Under the pieces are notes generated by a model. That model ran no database searches, was not told the DNA's origin, and saw only the letters and a program-made list of their open reading frames with translations. A stretch of DNA of 64,000 nucleotides, taken from assembly GCA_902629285.1 (NCBI GenBank), contig CACOQN010000008.1:1-64000 (forward strand), given 5' to 3'. Source of the stretch: an uncultured Pelagibacteraceae bacterium (GTDB lineage: Bacteria > Pseudomonadota > Alphaproteobacteria > Pelagibacterales > Pelagibacteraceae). How positions within the stretch are numbered: position 1 is the first letter of the stretch; each line of letters begins with the position of its first letter. Positions 24,828 to 33,121 of this stretch are shown here, piece by piece. Position numbers and translations under genes: made by a program.

Positions 24828-26489
24828 TTAAATATTAGTTTTATATACCCACTGCTCGTCATAACTTTTTAGCTCATTTGGAAGTGGTGCTCCCTGAAAC
24901 ATACAAATTCTTAACCATTTGTCAGATCGTGGATCAAATTTTAATGCCCCAAAAAAAGACAATTTTAGTCTAAGCATATCAATTGGCATTAGATCTTTAC
25001 CAATTGTATTATCTTGTATTTCTGAATAAGGAAATTTTTCTACAATGAATGCCCTTCTCACAACATGTCTTAATTCGGAGTTTGAAGTTAAAAACTCAGC
25101 AATAGTTAAACTATTTTTTGAGACTAATAATTTCTCATAAAGTTTTTTTATATCTCTCGCTATTGCTAAAGGTTGTTCTAATTCTGATCCATGCTCTTCA
25201 AAACGATCTGCCAATCTAGGTTCTTCTTTATTTTTTGAAATAAACCAAAAGTTTTTATTGTTTTCTTTTTTTTCAAAATTAATATCTATAATATTAGGAT
25301 ACTTTGCTTCAATGATATTCCGCAATTCTTCAACTATTCTATATGTTGGTATATTAAAATATCTTTCTTCATCTGAACTCATTTCTTTCACCAAAGGATT
25401 CACTATATCGTTATAGGGTTCCATCATTATTGAAACAATATATTCAATACATTCCTCACAAGTATTGTCCTCTAACCATTGATATATTTTATTATAAGGA
25501 TATTCGCTCTCGAAATTAAATTTTTTATTAATAAAACTTAAGAATTTCTCAACATCATTTAATAATGAAGAAATTTTTTTTTGTTGATATTCACTATCAC
25601 TATTCCAGCTTGTAATGTTTCTTAATGATTTTTTAACACAATCTAAAAATAAATCTTTATCTCTACTTTTCACATCTTTGATTTCTCTAATTTTTTTAAG
25701 TGCTCTTTCTCTACTTAAAATCCAATTATTTAGTAGGGTTGGGTGATTAACTATAAAAGGAGCCATACCTAAGCCTGTAGAATTACCAATTCCTAAATTT
25801 TTACAAATATTATGATCTAATTGAACAGCAGTTTTTGGATTTTTATGATAAGCAACATGATTAACTTGATCAAAAGTAAATTGTCTTACTAAATAAACTA
25901 GCATCATTTCTAATCTGAATGGCCCATTAATTTCTTCACGGTTTTTTATTCTAAATCGATCTGCTAATCCAAATTTACCTGACCCGTATACTGCTGTTGT
26001 TCTATATAAATAGCCGACTTTTGACAATAAATTCAGATCTGGTTGTTTCCCTTTGCTTAGGTTTTCAACAACATGATTATAAATTCTTACTGATTTATTT
26101 GCTCTCGATAAAGTTAATTCTTTATAAGAAAGTCTTCCAACTTCTTGTTTTGGAACTTCGTTTTTTAATCTTTCAATGTCTTTTTTTGTTGGCACTCCAT
26201 CATGCAATGTAAAAGCAGCATCCCATTTTGTAGCAATAACTCTATCTGATCTTTCTTCATCTTTAATTTCGTTTGCAAAACAAACTAAAGAATAAACTCT
26301 TTTATTTTTTTTAAATGAGTAAACAGCTTCTCCAAAACCATTTTCATTTAACTCGAATAGATCTCTTTTATATTCCCATTCTTTAAATTCATTTAAAAAG
26401 CTTCTTAAAAAAGACAACTTAGATTGATGAAAAGATCCTAGCCTTGATAATTTCATTATCTTATTTGGATCTCTAAGTTCGACTTTCAT
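24828..26489 (-). CDS. Large conserved-looking protein of unknown function
   Basis: 553 residues, soluble, no signal peptide, no transmembrane segment. I do not recognise a family. Visible features: a basic N-terminus with KLSRLGSFHQSKLSF; GSGKFGLADRFR near 168-179 and NPKTAVQLDHNICKNLGIGNSTGLGM around 215-240, Gly-rich and likely functional; a CEEC pair near 343-346; an acidic/Lys-rich C-terminus. The length and the dense charged motifs suggest an enzyme. It sits 2 bases from the M19 gene stop and DUF3726 start, so the three act together (inference). Confidence 0.6.
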   Translation of the reverse strand: MKVELRDPNKIMKLSRLGSFHQSKLSFLRSFLNEFKEWEYKRDLFELNENGFGEAVYSFKKNKRVYSLVCFANEIKDEERSDRVIATKWDAAFTLHDGVPTKKDIERLKNEVPKQEVGRLSYKELTLSRANKSVRIYNHVVENLSKGKQPDLNLLSKVGYLYRTTAVYGSGKFGLADRFRIKNREEINGPFRLEMMLVYLVRQFTFDQVNHVAYHKNPKTAVQLDHNICKNLGIGNSTGLGMAPFIVNHPTLLNNWILSRERALKKIREIKDVKSRDKDLFLDCVKKSLRNITSWNSDSEYQQKKISSLLNDVEKFLSFINKKFNFESEYPYNKIYQWLEDNTCEECIEYIVSIMMEPYNDIVNPLVKEMSSDEERYFNIPTYRIVEELRNIIEAKYPNIIDINFEKKENNKNFWFISKNKEEPRLADRFEEHGSELEQPLAIARDIKKLYEKLLVSKNSLTIAEFLTSNSELRHVVRRAFIVEKFPYSEIQDNTIGKDLMPIDMLRLKLSFFGALKFDPRSDKWLRICMFQGAPLPNELKSYDEQWVYKTNI

Positions 26490-26491
26490 AG

Positions 26492-27457
26492 TTAAATATA
26501 TTTATAAAAATTGTACCAGTTATTGCCAAGTATTCCATGTGTCTCAGTATCTGAAAATCCCACTTTTTTAAGACCTTTCTCAATATTTGAAAACCCTCTT
26601 GCATCAAGAAACCAATCAGGCTGTTTTGGAAAACCTGGTTTATTTTTTGATCCTTCACCAAGATTTTTACTTTTTGACCATGAGCCATTTCTCATCCATT
26701 CAACAACAGTGTCTGGATGATCCAAACATAGATCAGAACCAATTCCAATTTTTGTCACATCCATTATTTCAGCAGTTTTAGCAACCATTTCACAAAAACT
26801 TTCAAGAGTGCAATTTGTGTTATCTTTCAAATGATGAGGATACAATGACAATCCTAAAATACCACCGCTATCACTTAAAATTTTTAATAAATCTGAGGAT
26901 TTATTTCTTTTGGCTGCATGCCAAAAGGATGGGTTTGCATGAGTTATTGCAATTGGTTTTTCACTTAACTCGATAGCATCTAGAGTGCTTTTTTCTGCAG
27001 AATGGGACATGTCAATCACAAGACCAACTCTGTTCATTTCTCTTATTACCTCACGCCCAAAATTTGTTATTCCACCATCTACTTTTTCATAACAACCTGT
27101 AGCAAGTAAAGATTGGTTATTATAAGTGAGTTGCATAAAACGACATCCTAATTTATAAACCTTTTCAACAAGCATGATGTCGTCTTCAATCGGCGAACAA
27201 TTTTGAAAACCGAAAAATATCGCAGTTTTGTTTTCTTTTTTAGCTTTATCAATGTCATGAAAATTCTTACCAGGAAAAATTAGATCAGAATTTTCTTTAA
27301 ATAATATATCCCATTTTTTAATTTCAAGTTGCAGTTCATCAAAATCTTCATGATAAACAATCGTAACATGAACAGCATCTAGGCCAGCAGCTCTATTTAT
27401 CTCAAAAATTTTTCTAGACCATTTACAATATTGGAGATTGTCGATTTTATAATTCAT
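26492..27457 (-). CDS. M19-type membrane-dipeptidase-like metalloprotein with altered first metal site
   Basis: 321 residues from the ATG at 27457 (a TTG reading adds seven residues). M19 fold landmarks present: LVIDMSHS and ITHANP with the second-metal histidines, and GIGSDLC with the catalytic-site Asp. The usual HxD at the N-terminus reads HVT here (DAVHVTI), and the bridging Glu of the next strand seems to be Gln (FFGFQNC). The first metal site is probably changed, so ordinary dipeptidase activity is doubtful. No signal peptide, unlike membrane dipeptidases. Operon with the 553-residue unknown and DUF3726. Confidence 0.75.
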   Translation of the reverse strand: MNYKIDNLQYCKWSRKIFEINRAAGLDAVHVTIVYHEDFDELQLEIKKWDILFKENSDLIFPGKNFHDIDKAKKENKTAIFFGFQNCSPIEDDIMLVEKVYKLGCRFMQLTYNNQSLLATGCYEKVDGGITNFGREVIREMNRVGLVIDMSHSAEKSTLDAIELSEKPIAITHANPSFWHAAKRNKSSDLLKILSDSGGILGLSLYPHHLKDNTNCTLESFCEMVAKTAEIMDVTKIGIGSDLCLDHPDTVVEWMRNGSWSKSKNLGEGSKNKPGFPKQPDWFLDARGFSNIEKGLKKVGFSDTETHGILGNNWYNFYKYI

Positions 27458-27551
27458 AGAATGCTTAACTTTAATCAATATGTATTTTAAATACTATTAA
27501 TTTTATTGAAATTTTAAATTAATTTTGAAATAAACAGATTGTTCTATTTTC

Positions 27552-28043
27552 ATGAAAAAAAATACTGAATTAAAAATTTCAATTGTTATGGGAAGTCAAT
27601 CCGACTATAAAATAATGAAACTAGCAGAAAAAACCCTAAAAAAAATTGGAGTTTCATATGAAACAAAAATCATATCTGCACACAGAACACCACAAAGAAT
27701 GTATAAATATGCTTTAAAAACTGAACAAAATCATATTGGTGTAATAATTGCAGGTGCCGGAGGTTCTGCTCATCTTCCAGGAATGATATCAGCACTAACA
27801 CATGTGCCGGTTCTTGGCGTTCCAATTGAAAGTAAAAAACTCAAGGGTTTAGATAGCTTACTATCAATTTCACAAATGCCAAAAGGAATACCTGTGGGAA
27901 CTCTTGCTATAGGAGAAGATGGTGCAATTAATGCCGCTTTATTAGCTGCAGCTATAATCGCTAATCAAAATCCAAGTATTCGAAAAAAACTAAAAAATTT
28001 TAGAATAAGACAAACTAAATCCATAAAGAAAAATCCAAAATAA
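27552..28043 (+). CDS. purE: N5-carboxyaminoimidazole ribonucleotide mutase
   Basis: 163 residues. Purine biosynthesis step 6b (N5-CAIR to CAIR). PurE signatures: VMGSQSDYKIM (12-22), ISAHRTPQRM (active-site His) and AGAGGSAHLPGM. Ends TAA two bases before the purK start, the usual order. Confidence 0.96.
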   Translation: MKKNTELKISIVMGSQSDYKIMKLAEKTLKKIGVSYETKIISAHRTPQRMYKYALKTEQNHIGVIIAGAGGSAHLPGMISALTHVPVLGVPIESKKLKGLDSLLSISQMPKGIPVGTLAIGEDGAINAALLAAAIIANQNPSIRKKLKNFRIRQTKSIKKNPK

Positions 28044-28044
28044 C

Positions 28045-29091
28045 ATGTCAGAAATTACTCTTGGTATCATTGGGGGTGGTCAACTTGGAAGCATGCTTGC
28101 AATAGCCGCTAAAAAATTAAATGTTAAAATTGTAGTATTTTGTGACGATTTAGATGCCCCAGCACAAAATTTTTGTAATCATTTTATTGTTGGAAGTTAT
28201 AATAATTCAGAAAAAATATTAGAGTTTATAAATCAAGTTGATCTAGTTACATATGAATTTGAAAATATTCCATTTGAGACATTAAATGAAATTAATAAAC
28301 TAAAAACAGTTTTACCAAAACCTTCAATTAATAGATTAATACAACATAGATTAGCTGAAAAAGATTTCGTTAACAAATTAAATATAAGAACAACAAGATA
28401 TGTTTCTATTGAAAAAAAATCGGATATAGATGCATTAGAGGATTTTTTACCAGGTATATTAAAAACTACAACACTTGGATATGATGGCAAAGGTCAATTT
28501 CCAATAAATTCAATTAATGAACTTGATAAATTAAATTTAGATTTTTCCAAAGGGTATATTCTTGAAAAACTTGTAAAATTAAAAAAAGAAATTTCAATTA
28601 TCCTTACAAGATTTGGCAATAATAAATATGAAATTTATGAACCAATTGAAAACACTCACGAAGATCAAATATTAAAATATTCAAAAATACCTGCTGAAAT
28701 TAATGAAAAGGTTTTAAGTCAATCTAAAGAGTGGGGAATGCTAATTGCTGAAGAGCTAAAATACATTGGAACTTTATGTGTGGAATTTTTTATCGATAGA
28801 AACGATAACTTATATGTTAATGAAATAGCTCCGAGAGTTCATAACTCTGGACACCTTACAATAAATGCATTCAATATTAGTCAATTTGAAAATCATATAC
28901 GAGCTGTTTGTGGTTTGGAGCAAATACCATTGAAAAAAATATCAAATGCTAAAATGATCAATCTGATTGGGGATCAAATTACTCATTATAGAAATATTAA
29001 ACAGTTTAATGATAATGAATTTTTCTTTGATTATTTAAAAAAAGAGATAAAAGAAAAAAGAAAAATGGGACATATTACAACTTTAGTATAA
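28045..29091 (+). CDS. purK: N5-carboxyaminoimidazole ribonucleotide synthase
   Basis: 348 residues, ATP-grasp. LGIIGGGQLGSMLAIAAK opens the pre-ATP-grasp domain; LKTTTLGYDGKGQF marks the Gly-rich ATP loop; NEIAPRVHNSGH is the metal-binding ATP-grasp motif with the PurK-specific HNSGH. Converts AIR, ATP and bicarbonate to N5-CAIR. Operon with purE and, one base downstream, a GNAT gene. Confidence 0.96.
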   Translation: MSEITLGIIGGGQLGSMLAIAAKKLNVKIVVFCDDLDAPAQNFCNHFIVGSYNNSEKILEFINQVDLVTYEFENIPFETLNEINKLKTVLPKPSINRLIQHRLAEKDFVNKLNIRTTRYVSIEKKSDIDALEDFLPGILKTTTLGYDGKGQFPINSINELDKLNLDFSKGYILEKLVKLKKEISIILTRFGNNKYEIYEPIENTHEDQILKYSKIPAEINEKVLSQSKEWGMLIAEELKYIGTLCVEFFIDRNDNLYVNEIAPRVHNSGHLTINAFNISQFENHIRAVCGLEQIPLKKISNAKMINLIGDQITHYRNIKQFNDNEFFFDYLKKEIKEKRKMGHITTLV

Positions 29092-29559
29092 ATGTTAAAA
29101 TCAATAGAAGGGAATTTTGATAACCATAAAGTAAATGAGCTTCTTATAAAGCATTTTATCGAACTAAGGGCTGCATCACCAGAGGGAAGTGCTCATGTTC
29201 TGGATATTCCTGGTTTAAAAATACCATCAATAAAGTTTTGGAGTTTGTGGAATAAAGAAAAATTAATTGGATGTGGTGCATTAAAATTTTTAGACAAAGA
29301 ACATGGGGAATTTAAATCTATAAGAATTCATGATGATTTTAGAAAGCAAGGCAAGGGAATTAATGTAATAAATCATTTAATAAACGAGGCTAAAAAACTA
29401 AAAATAAAAAGATTAAGTATTGAAACGGGTGCCAGTGATTTTTTTATTCCAGCTAGAAAACTTTTTAAAAAAACTGGATTTATAGAGTGCGAACCTTTTG
29501 CACACTACAAAGAAGACATTAATTCAGTCTATTTCACGATGTTAATTGACAAATTTTAA
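29092..29559 (+). CDS. GNAT-family N-acetyltransferase
   Basis: 155 residues. GNAT core: strand WNKEKLIGCGALKFL, then IRIHDDFRKQGKGINVINHLI with the acetyl-CoA pyrophosphate loop (RKQGKG near 84-89), and ARKLFKKTGFIECEPF at the end. The order is like ElaA/YhdJ-type small acetyltransferases. Substrate unknown. Starts immediately after purK, so read with purEK. Confidence 0.85.
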   Translation: MLKSIEGNFDNHKVNELLIKHFIELRAASPEGSAHVLDIPGLKIPSIKFWSLWNKEKLIGCGALKFLDKEHGEFKSIRIHDDFRKQGKGINVINHLINEAKKLKIKRLSIETGASDFFIPARKLFKKTGFIECEPFAHYKEDINSVYFTMLIDKF

Positions 29560-29588
29560 AAATATTTTTTTATATTTGATCTATTTTG

Positions 29589-29675
29589 TTGACAAAACCT
29601 AATAAAATCTAAAGAAATCCAATATTACTTAATTATAAGTAATAATTTTAAATAACAAAAAGTAAGAAGAAAAAT
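29589..29675 (+). promoter_or_regulatory. Promoter and 5' leader of cspA
   Basis: TTGACA at 29589-29594 is a perfect -35 box. The -10 is less clear (TAAAGA near 29610 is a candidate, with a short 15-base spacer). The leader contains a perfect inverted repeat, ATTACTTA-ATTA-TAAGTAAT at 29624-29643, about 32 bases before the start codon. Cold-shock genes often carry structured leaders that change with temperature; a role for this hairpin is inference. AGAAG near 29666 may act as the ribosome binding site. Confidence 0.55.
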
Positions 29676-29882
29676 ATGAGTCTACAAGGAAAAGTAAAGT
29701 GGTTCAATCCAACCAAAGGTTTTGGTTTTATTGAAAGAGAAGATAAAGAAAAAGATGTGTTTGTACATGTTTCAGCAGTAAGAGATGCTGGTATGAACGG
29801 TTTAGATGAGGGTCAAGCTTTGACTTTCGATGTTGAAGATGGTCCTAAAGGTCCTTCAGCAGTTAACTTAAAAACTGCATAA
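29676..29882 (+). CDS. cspA: Cold-shock protein, CspA family
   Basis: 68 residues, a single cold-shock domain. RNP1 is KGFGFI (about 14-19), RNP2 is VFVHV (28-32). Binds single-stranded RNA/DNA and melts RNA structure. Has its own promoter and a terminator-like hairpin, so it is a separate transcription unit. Confidence 0.95.
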   Translation: MSLQGKVKWFNPTKGFGFIEREDKEKDVFVHVSAVRDAGMNGLDEGQALTFDVEDGPKGPSAVNLKTA

Positions 29883-29894
29883 TTTCACACTTCC

Positions 29895-29955
29895 TATTGG
29901 CTGAAATAAAATTTATTAAATATAAATTAATTGTTTATTCAGCCAATACCTTTTT
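29895..29955 (+). terminator. Terminator-like hairpin after cspA
   Basis: Arms TATTGGCTGA (29895-29904) and TCAGCCAATA (29939-29948), extended by ATAAA/TTTAT with one bulge, enclosing an AT-rich loop. It is followed by CCTTTTTC. Loop is longer than usual. Confidence 0.6.
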
Positions 29956-30017
29956 CTAAAACAATCTTTAAACACAATTTTAAATTATAAAAATTAATTA
30001 GTTATTTTAGTTAAAAT

Positions 30018-30764
30018 ATGATTGGAATTTTAGGTGGAATGGGAACACAAGCTGGTCTTGATTTTTGCAATAAGCTTGCAATACTTAATCGTGGAAAAAT
30101 TGACCAAGAATATCCATTATTTTTGCTGTTTAATAAATCAAATATTCCTGGGAGACCCGAATCCATAGGATCTCATACTAAAAATCTCTCAAAAAAATCT
30201 TCTAGTAAAAAAAGTAAAGAAAAATATGACAGAGTTTTAAAAAGCTTACTAAAAGGTTGCAAGCTATTAGAAAAAAATAAATGTAAATTCATTGTTATAC
30301 CGTGTAATACTGCTCATTATTGGTTTAATGATTTACAAAAAAAAATAAAAATTCCAATCATCAATATGCCAAAAGAAGTTTTCAATTTTACAAAAAAAAA
30401 ATGTAAAAAAAAATCAAAAATTGGACTTCTGGCAACTGAGGGGACACTAAAAACTGGTGTTTATAAAAAATTTTTTGAAAAAGATTTTCAATTAATTGAG
30501 CCTTCTCAAAGTCTTCAAAGTTCATCTGTTAATAGAGCAATTAAGTATGTAAAAATGGGTAATGTTAAATCAGCTGCAAGAGCAATTAAACCAGCAATTA
30601 ACTCTCTATTAAAAATGAAATGTAAAAAAATTATTTTAGGGTGTACCGAGCTTCCAATTGCAATTTTTGCTTTTAAATCCTTTAAAAATATTAAATCCTC
30701 AAAGGTATTTTTAGATCCCAATTTAATTTTAGCTCACTCAGCTATGGTTAAGCATAATAAATAA
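30018..30764 (+). CDS. Aspartate/glutamate racemase family protein
   Basis: 248 residues. The two catalytic cysteines of cofactor-free amino acid racemases are visible in VIPCNTAHYW (about 93-102) and ILGCTELP (near 211-218). The opening IGILGGMGTQAGLDF is typical of aspartate racemase. Very Lys-rich loops, normal in SAR11. Aspartate racemase is the likely activity. Three bases from the next gene. Confidence 0.85.
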   Translation: MIGILGGMGTQAGLDFCNKLAILNRGKIDQEYPLFLLFNKSNIPGRPESIGSHTKNLSKKSSSKKSKEKYDRVLKSLLKGCKLLEKNKCKFIVIPCNTAHYWFNDLQKKIKIPIINMPKEVFNFTKKKCKKKSKIGLLATEGTLKTGVYKKFFEKDFQLIEPSQSLQSSSVNRAIKYVKMGNVKSAARAIKPAINSLLKMKCKKIILGCTELPIAIFAFKSFKNIKSSKVFLDPNLILAHSAMVKHNK

Positions 30765-30767
30765 TTT

Positions 30768-31208
30768 ATGCCTAAAAAGATTGAAAAACCATATGTATTA
30801 AGAGCAGCCGAATTTATTTACTTAAAAGTAATTGAAATTAAAAAACAAAACCCAGAGGTCAATAATATACAGGCATTTGAGATTTTTATGACCACTAAAG
30901 AATATGATTTATTAAGTTCAGGAGAATTTCACGATAAATGGTTTTTAGAATTAAAGAATAATAAATTTATCGATAAAATTTCTAAAAATAAAATAAATGA
31001 GGAAACTTTAAGGCTTTTAGAACTCCAAAAAAGCTCTATGATAAAATTTTTAATGAAAATACCCAAGCTGTACTATACTAAAAGCCACTTTCCTTTAGAA
31101 ATTTCTCAAAGAGCTTTTGATCATTTATGGAGAGTTTGTGAAAGCTACGAAATGTGGTGTAAAGAGACTGATCAAGAAAATTTAATTTATCTAGATATTA
31201 TTGAGTAG
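30768..31208 (+). CDS. Hypothetical protein, helical
   Basis: 146 residues, mostly helical by composition, no signal peptide or membrane segment. Not recognised. One Trp-Cys-rich stretch (HLWRVCESYEMWCKE) near 123-137. Follows the racemase by 3 bases, so probably cotranscribed. Overlaps the convergent membrane protein gene by 11 bases at the 3' end. Confidence 0.5.
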   Translation: MPKKIEKPYVLRAAEFIYLKVIEIKKQNPEVNNIQAFEIFMTTKEYDLLSSGEFHDKWFLELKNNKFIDKISKNKINEETLRLLELQKSSMIKFLMKIPKLYYTKSHFPLEISQRAFDHLWRVCESYEMWCKETDQENLIYLDIIE

Positions 31209-31572
31209 TTTTATTTAACTTAATTATTGATCTTGTTACATTTATTCTTTTTTTAATTAATTTTTGTAAATTTTGATTTTCGATTGTTTTTCGAGTTATA
31301 TTTATTCTTTTTTCAACTAACTTTCTTAAATCGTCATTAACTGATTTTTTTTGAATTTTTTTATTTATTTCATCTTTAACCAAGGTTAAAGAAGTTTTTC
31401 CTGTCTGTTTTTCTATACTTTGATTAATAAAGAATTGTGCACCTGCTTTGTATACATTTCCTGAAGTAAGAGCTGTCATGCTCGGACCGACAATTGAAAA
31501 AAGGGGCATAAAACCCGTTAAAAAGAAAAAAGATGTAGTAATCACTAAAATTCTTAATAATCTAAAAATCAT
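31198..31572 (-). CDS. Small membrane-anchored protein with internal repeat
   Basis: 124 residues. A hydrophobic N-terminus (about 5-32) is followed by a basic, helical tail. The tail contains two similar copies: LRKLVEKRINITRKTI and LQKLIKKRINVTRSII, 20-some residues apart. Not recognised. Convergent with the 146-residue gene. Confidence 0.55.
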   Translation of the reverse strand: MIFRLLRILVITTSFFFLTGFMPLFSIVGPSMTALTSGNVYKAGAQFFINQSIEKQTGKTSLTLVKDEINKKIQKKSVNDDLRKLVEKRINITRKTIENQNLQKLIKKRINVTRSIIKLNKTTQ

Positions 31573-31672
31573 CCGAGAACCTTAAGTGATTTGTTCTTTT
31601 ATTTCCATGGCAAATTTGTTCATTATAGGTGCTGATTTGTTTGATTTTAGTTAATTTATTTGATTATAAAAT

Positions 31673-32524
31673 ATGATGATAAGAATATTGCCGTTCATAT
31701 TTGTAATTCTATGGTCTTCTGCCTTTATTACAACCAAGCCTATCATAGATAACAGCGATCCATTTGCTGCTCTAGCTTTTAGATTTGCTTTAGTAGCATT
31801 AGGTTTTTTTTTATTTTCTATTTATTCAAAACAAAAAGTTTTGACTTCTAAAAAAAATTTTTTGGAATCATTTTTTAGTGGCATACTTTTTCATGGTTTT
31901 TATCTTGGAGGTGTCTTTTACTCAATTTCAATAGGTATGCCCACAGCCATTGCAGCATTGATTGTAACTCTACAACCAGTTCTTACAAATGCATTAAGTG
32001 GTCCAATCCTAAATGAAACAGTTTCTGCAAAACAATGGGTAGGTGTATTATTGGGATTTACTGGTGCAGGTCTTGTTTTAGGTTTAGATATTGGCACTAA
32101 AATACCTCCAACAGGTTTAATAGCAACAATCATAGCATTAATTGCGATTACATTTTCTACTTTATGGCAAAAAAAATTAAGTAAAAATTTACCTCTACCA
32201 GTAAGTAACATATATCAAGCTTTGGGTGGATGTGTATTTCATTTAGTAATAATAATTTTATTTGTTGAACCTTACATTGATTTTTCTAAAACTTTTATAA
32301 TTGCGATGAGTCACCAAATATTTTTAGTTTCGTTTGGTGCATTCACAATACTTATGTATTTAATTAAAAATAATTCTGCAAGTAGGACTGTTTCAATTTT
32401 TTTTCTGATACCAGCAACTTCAGCTATTATGGCTTGGCTTTTCTTAAATGAAAATTTGACTAATTTAGATTTAATTGGTTTCTTGGTCACCTCTATAGGT
32501 GTATACATCGCTACAAGAGACTAA
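31673..32524 (+). CDS. EamA/DMT-family transporter
   Basis: 283 residues, ten hydrophobic segments arranged as two EamA repeats of five. The first repeat includes SSAFITTKPIID and FRFALVALGFFLF; the second ends with FLNENLTNLDLIGFLVTSIGVYIA, the usual EamA C-terminus. Exports or imports a metabolite; substrate unknown. Convergent with soxG. Confidence 0.9.
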   Translation: MMIRILPFIFVILWSSAFITTKPIIDNSDPFAALAFRFALVALGFFLFSIYSKQKVLTSKKNFLESFFSGILFHGFYLGGVFYSISIGMPTAIAALIVTLQPVLTNALSGPILNETVSAKQWVGVLLGFTGAGLVLGLDIGTKIPPTGLIATIIALIAITFSTLWQKKLSKNLPLPVSNIYQALGGCVFHLVIIILFVEPYIDFSKTFIIAMSHQIFLVSFGAFTILMYLIKNNSASRTVSIFFLIPATSAIMAWLFLNENLTNLDLIGFLVTSIGVYIATRD

Positions 32525-32533
32525 ATTGAAAAC

Positions 32534-33121
32534 TTAAATAGATTTAAAGCCAAATTCTAGCGAAGCATCCGTGATAGCATGATACAAAGATTCTCCAAAA
32601 CTTCTTAAGGTAAATAATCTTACTTTATTTGGATTATCATTTAGTTTATCAACAGTGAAAGCTATTCCATTATAAGTTGAGTTTATGGAATTATTTATTT
32701 CTAAGGTATTGAAATTAAATGGGCACCCTTTTTTTAAAACTTCTATTGTCTCTTTACCCTCAATCTCAATGATTGCTCTTGAATGTGATAAATCTGTTAT
32801 TGCAAAGTCTGTATCTTTAAATTCGTTTAGAATATTTTTAATTAAATCTTTTTTTGTTGATACTAACATCCAGTTCTTCGGCCCATTCCACATAATTCTT
32901 GTAGTGTCATTAAATACGACGGTTAAAGATTCGTTTTTTAGTTTTAATCCATCAACATTAATACCTTCAAATGAAACTGAGGAGTTTTTATACTGAAATA
33001 TTTGAACAATTAGTAAATTTTTATTTTCAGATATTTTGAGGAGATCATTTTCATTTTTTTCCTCATAATCTCCAAACTGACCTGTTGTATGAACATTTGC
33101 TAAAGCTGAAATTAAAGTCAT
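32534..33121 (-). CDS. Sarcosine oxidase gamma-type subunit (SoxG; or N-methylglutamate dehydrogenase D)
   Basis: 195 residues. The short GcvT-fold gamma chain of the four-subunit enzyme: [17 protein letters not shown] is the diagnostic middle stretch, and [17 protein letters not shown] precedes CPFN. Overlaps SoxA by 4 bases (ATGA). Subunit order B-D-A-G is identical in soxBDAG and mgdABCD, so the substrate (sarcosine or N-methylglutamate) is open. Confidence 0.85.
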   Translation of the reverse strand: MTLISALANVHTTGQFGDYEEKNENDLLKISENKNLLIVQIFQYKNSSVSFEGINVDGLKLKNESLTVVFNDTTRIMWNGPKNWMLVSTKKDLIKNILNEFKDTDFAITDLSHSRAIIEIEGKETIEVLKKGCPFNFNTLEINNSINSTYNGIAFTVDKLNDNPNKVRLFTLRSFGESLYHAITDASLEFGFKSI

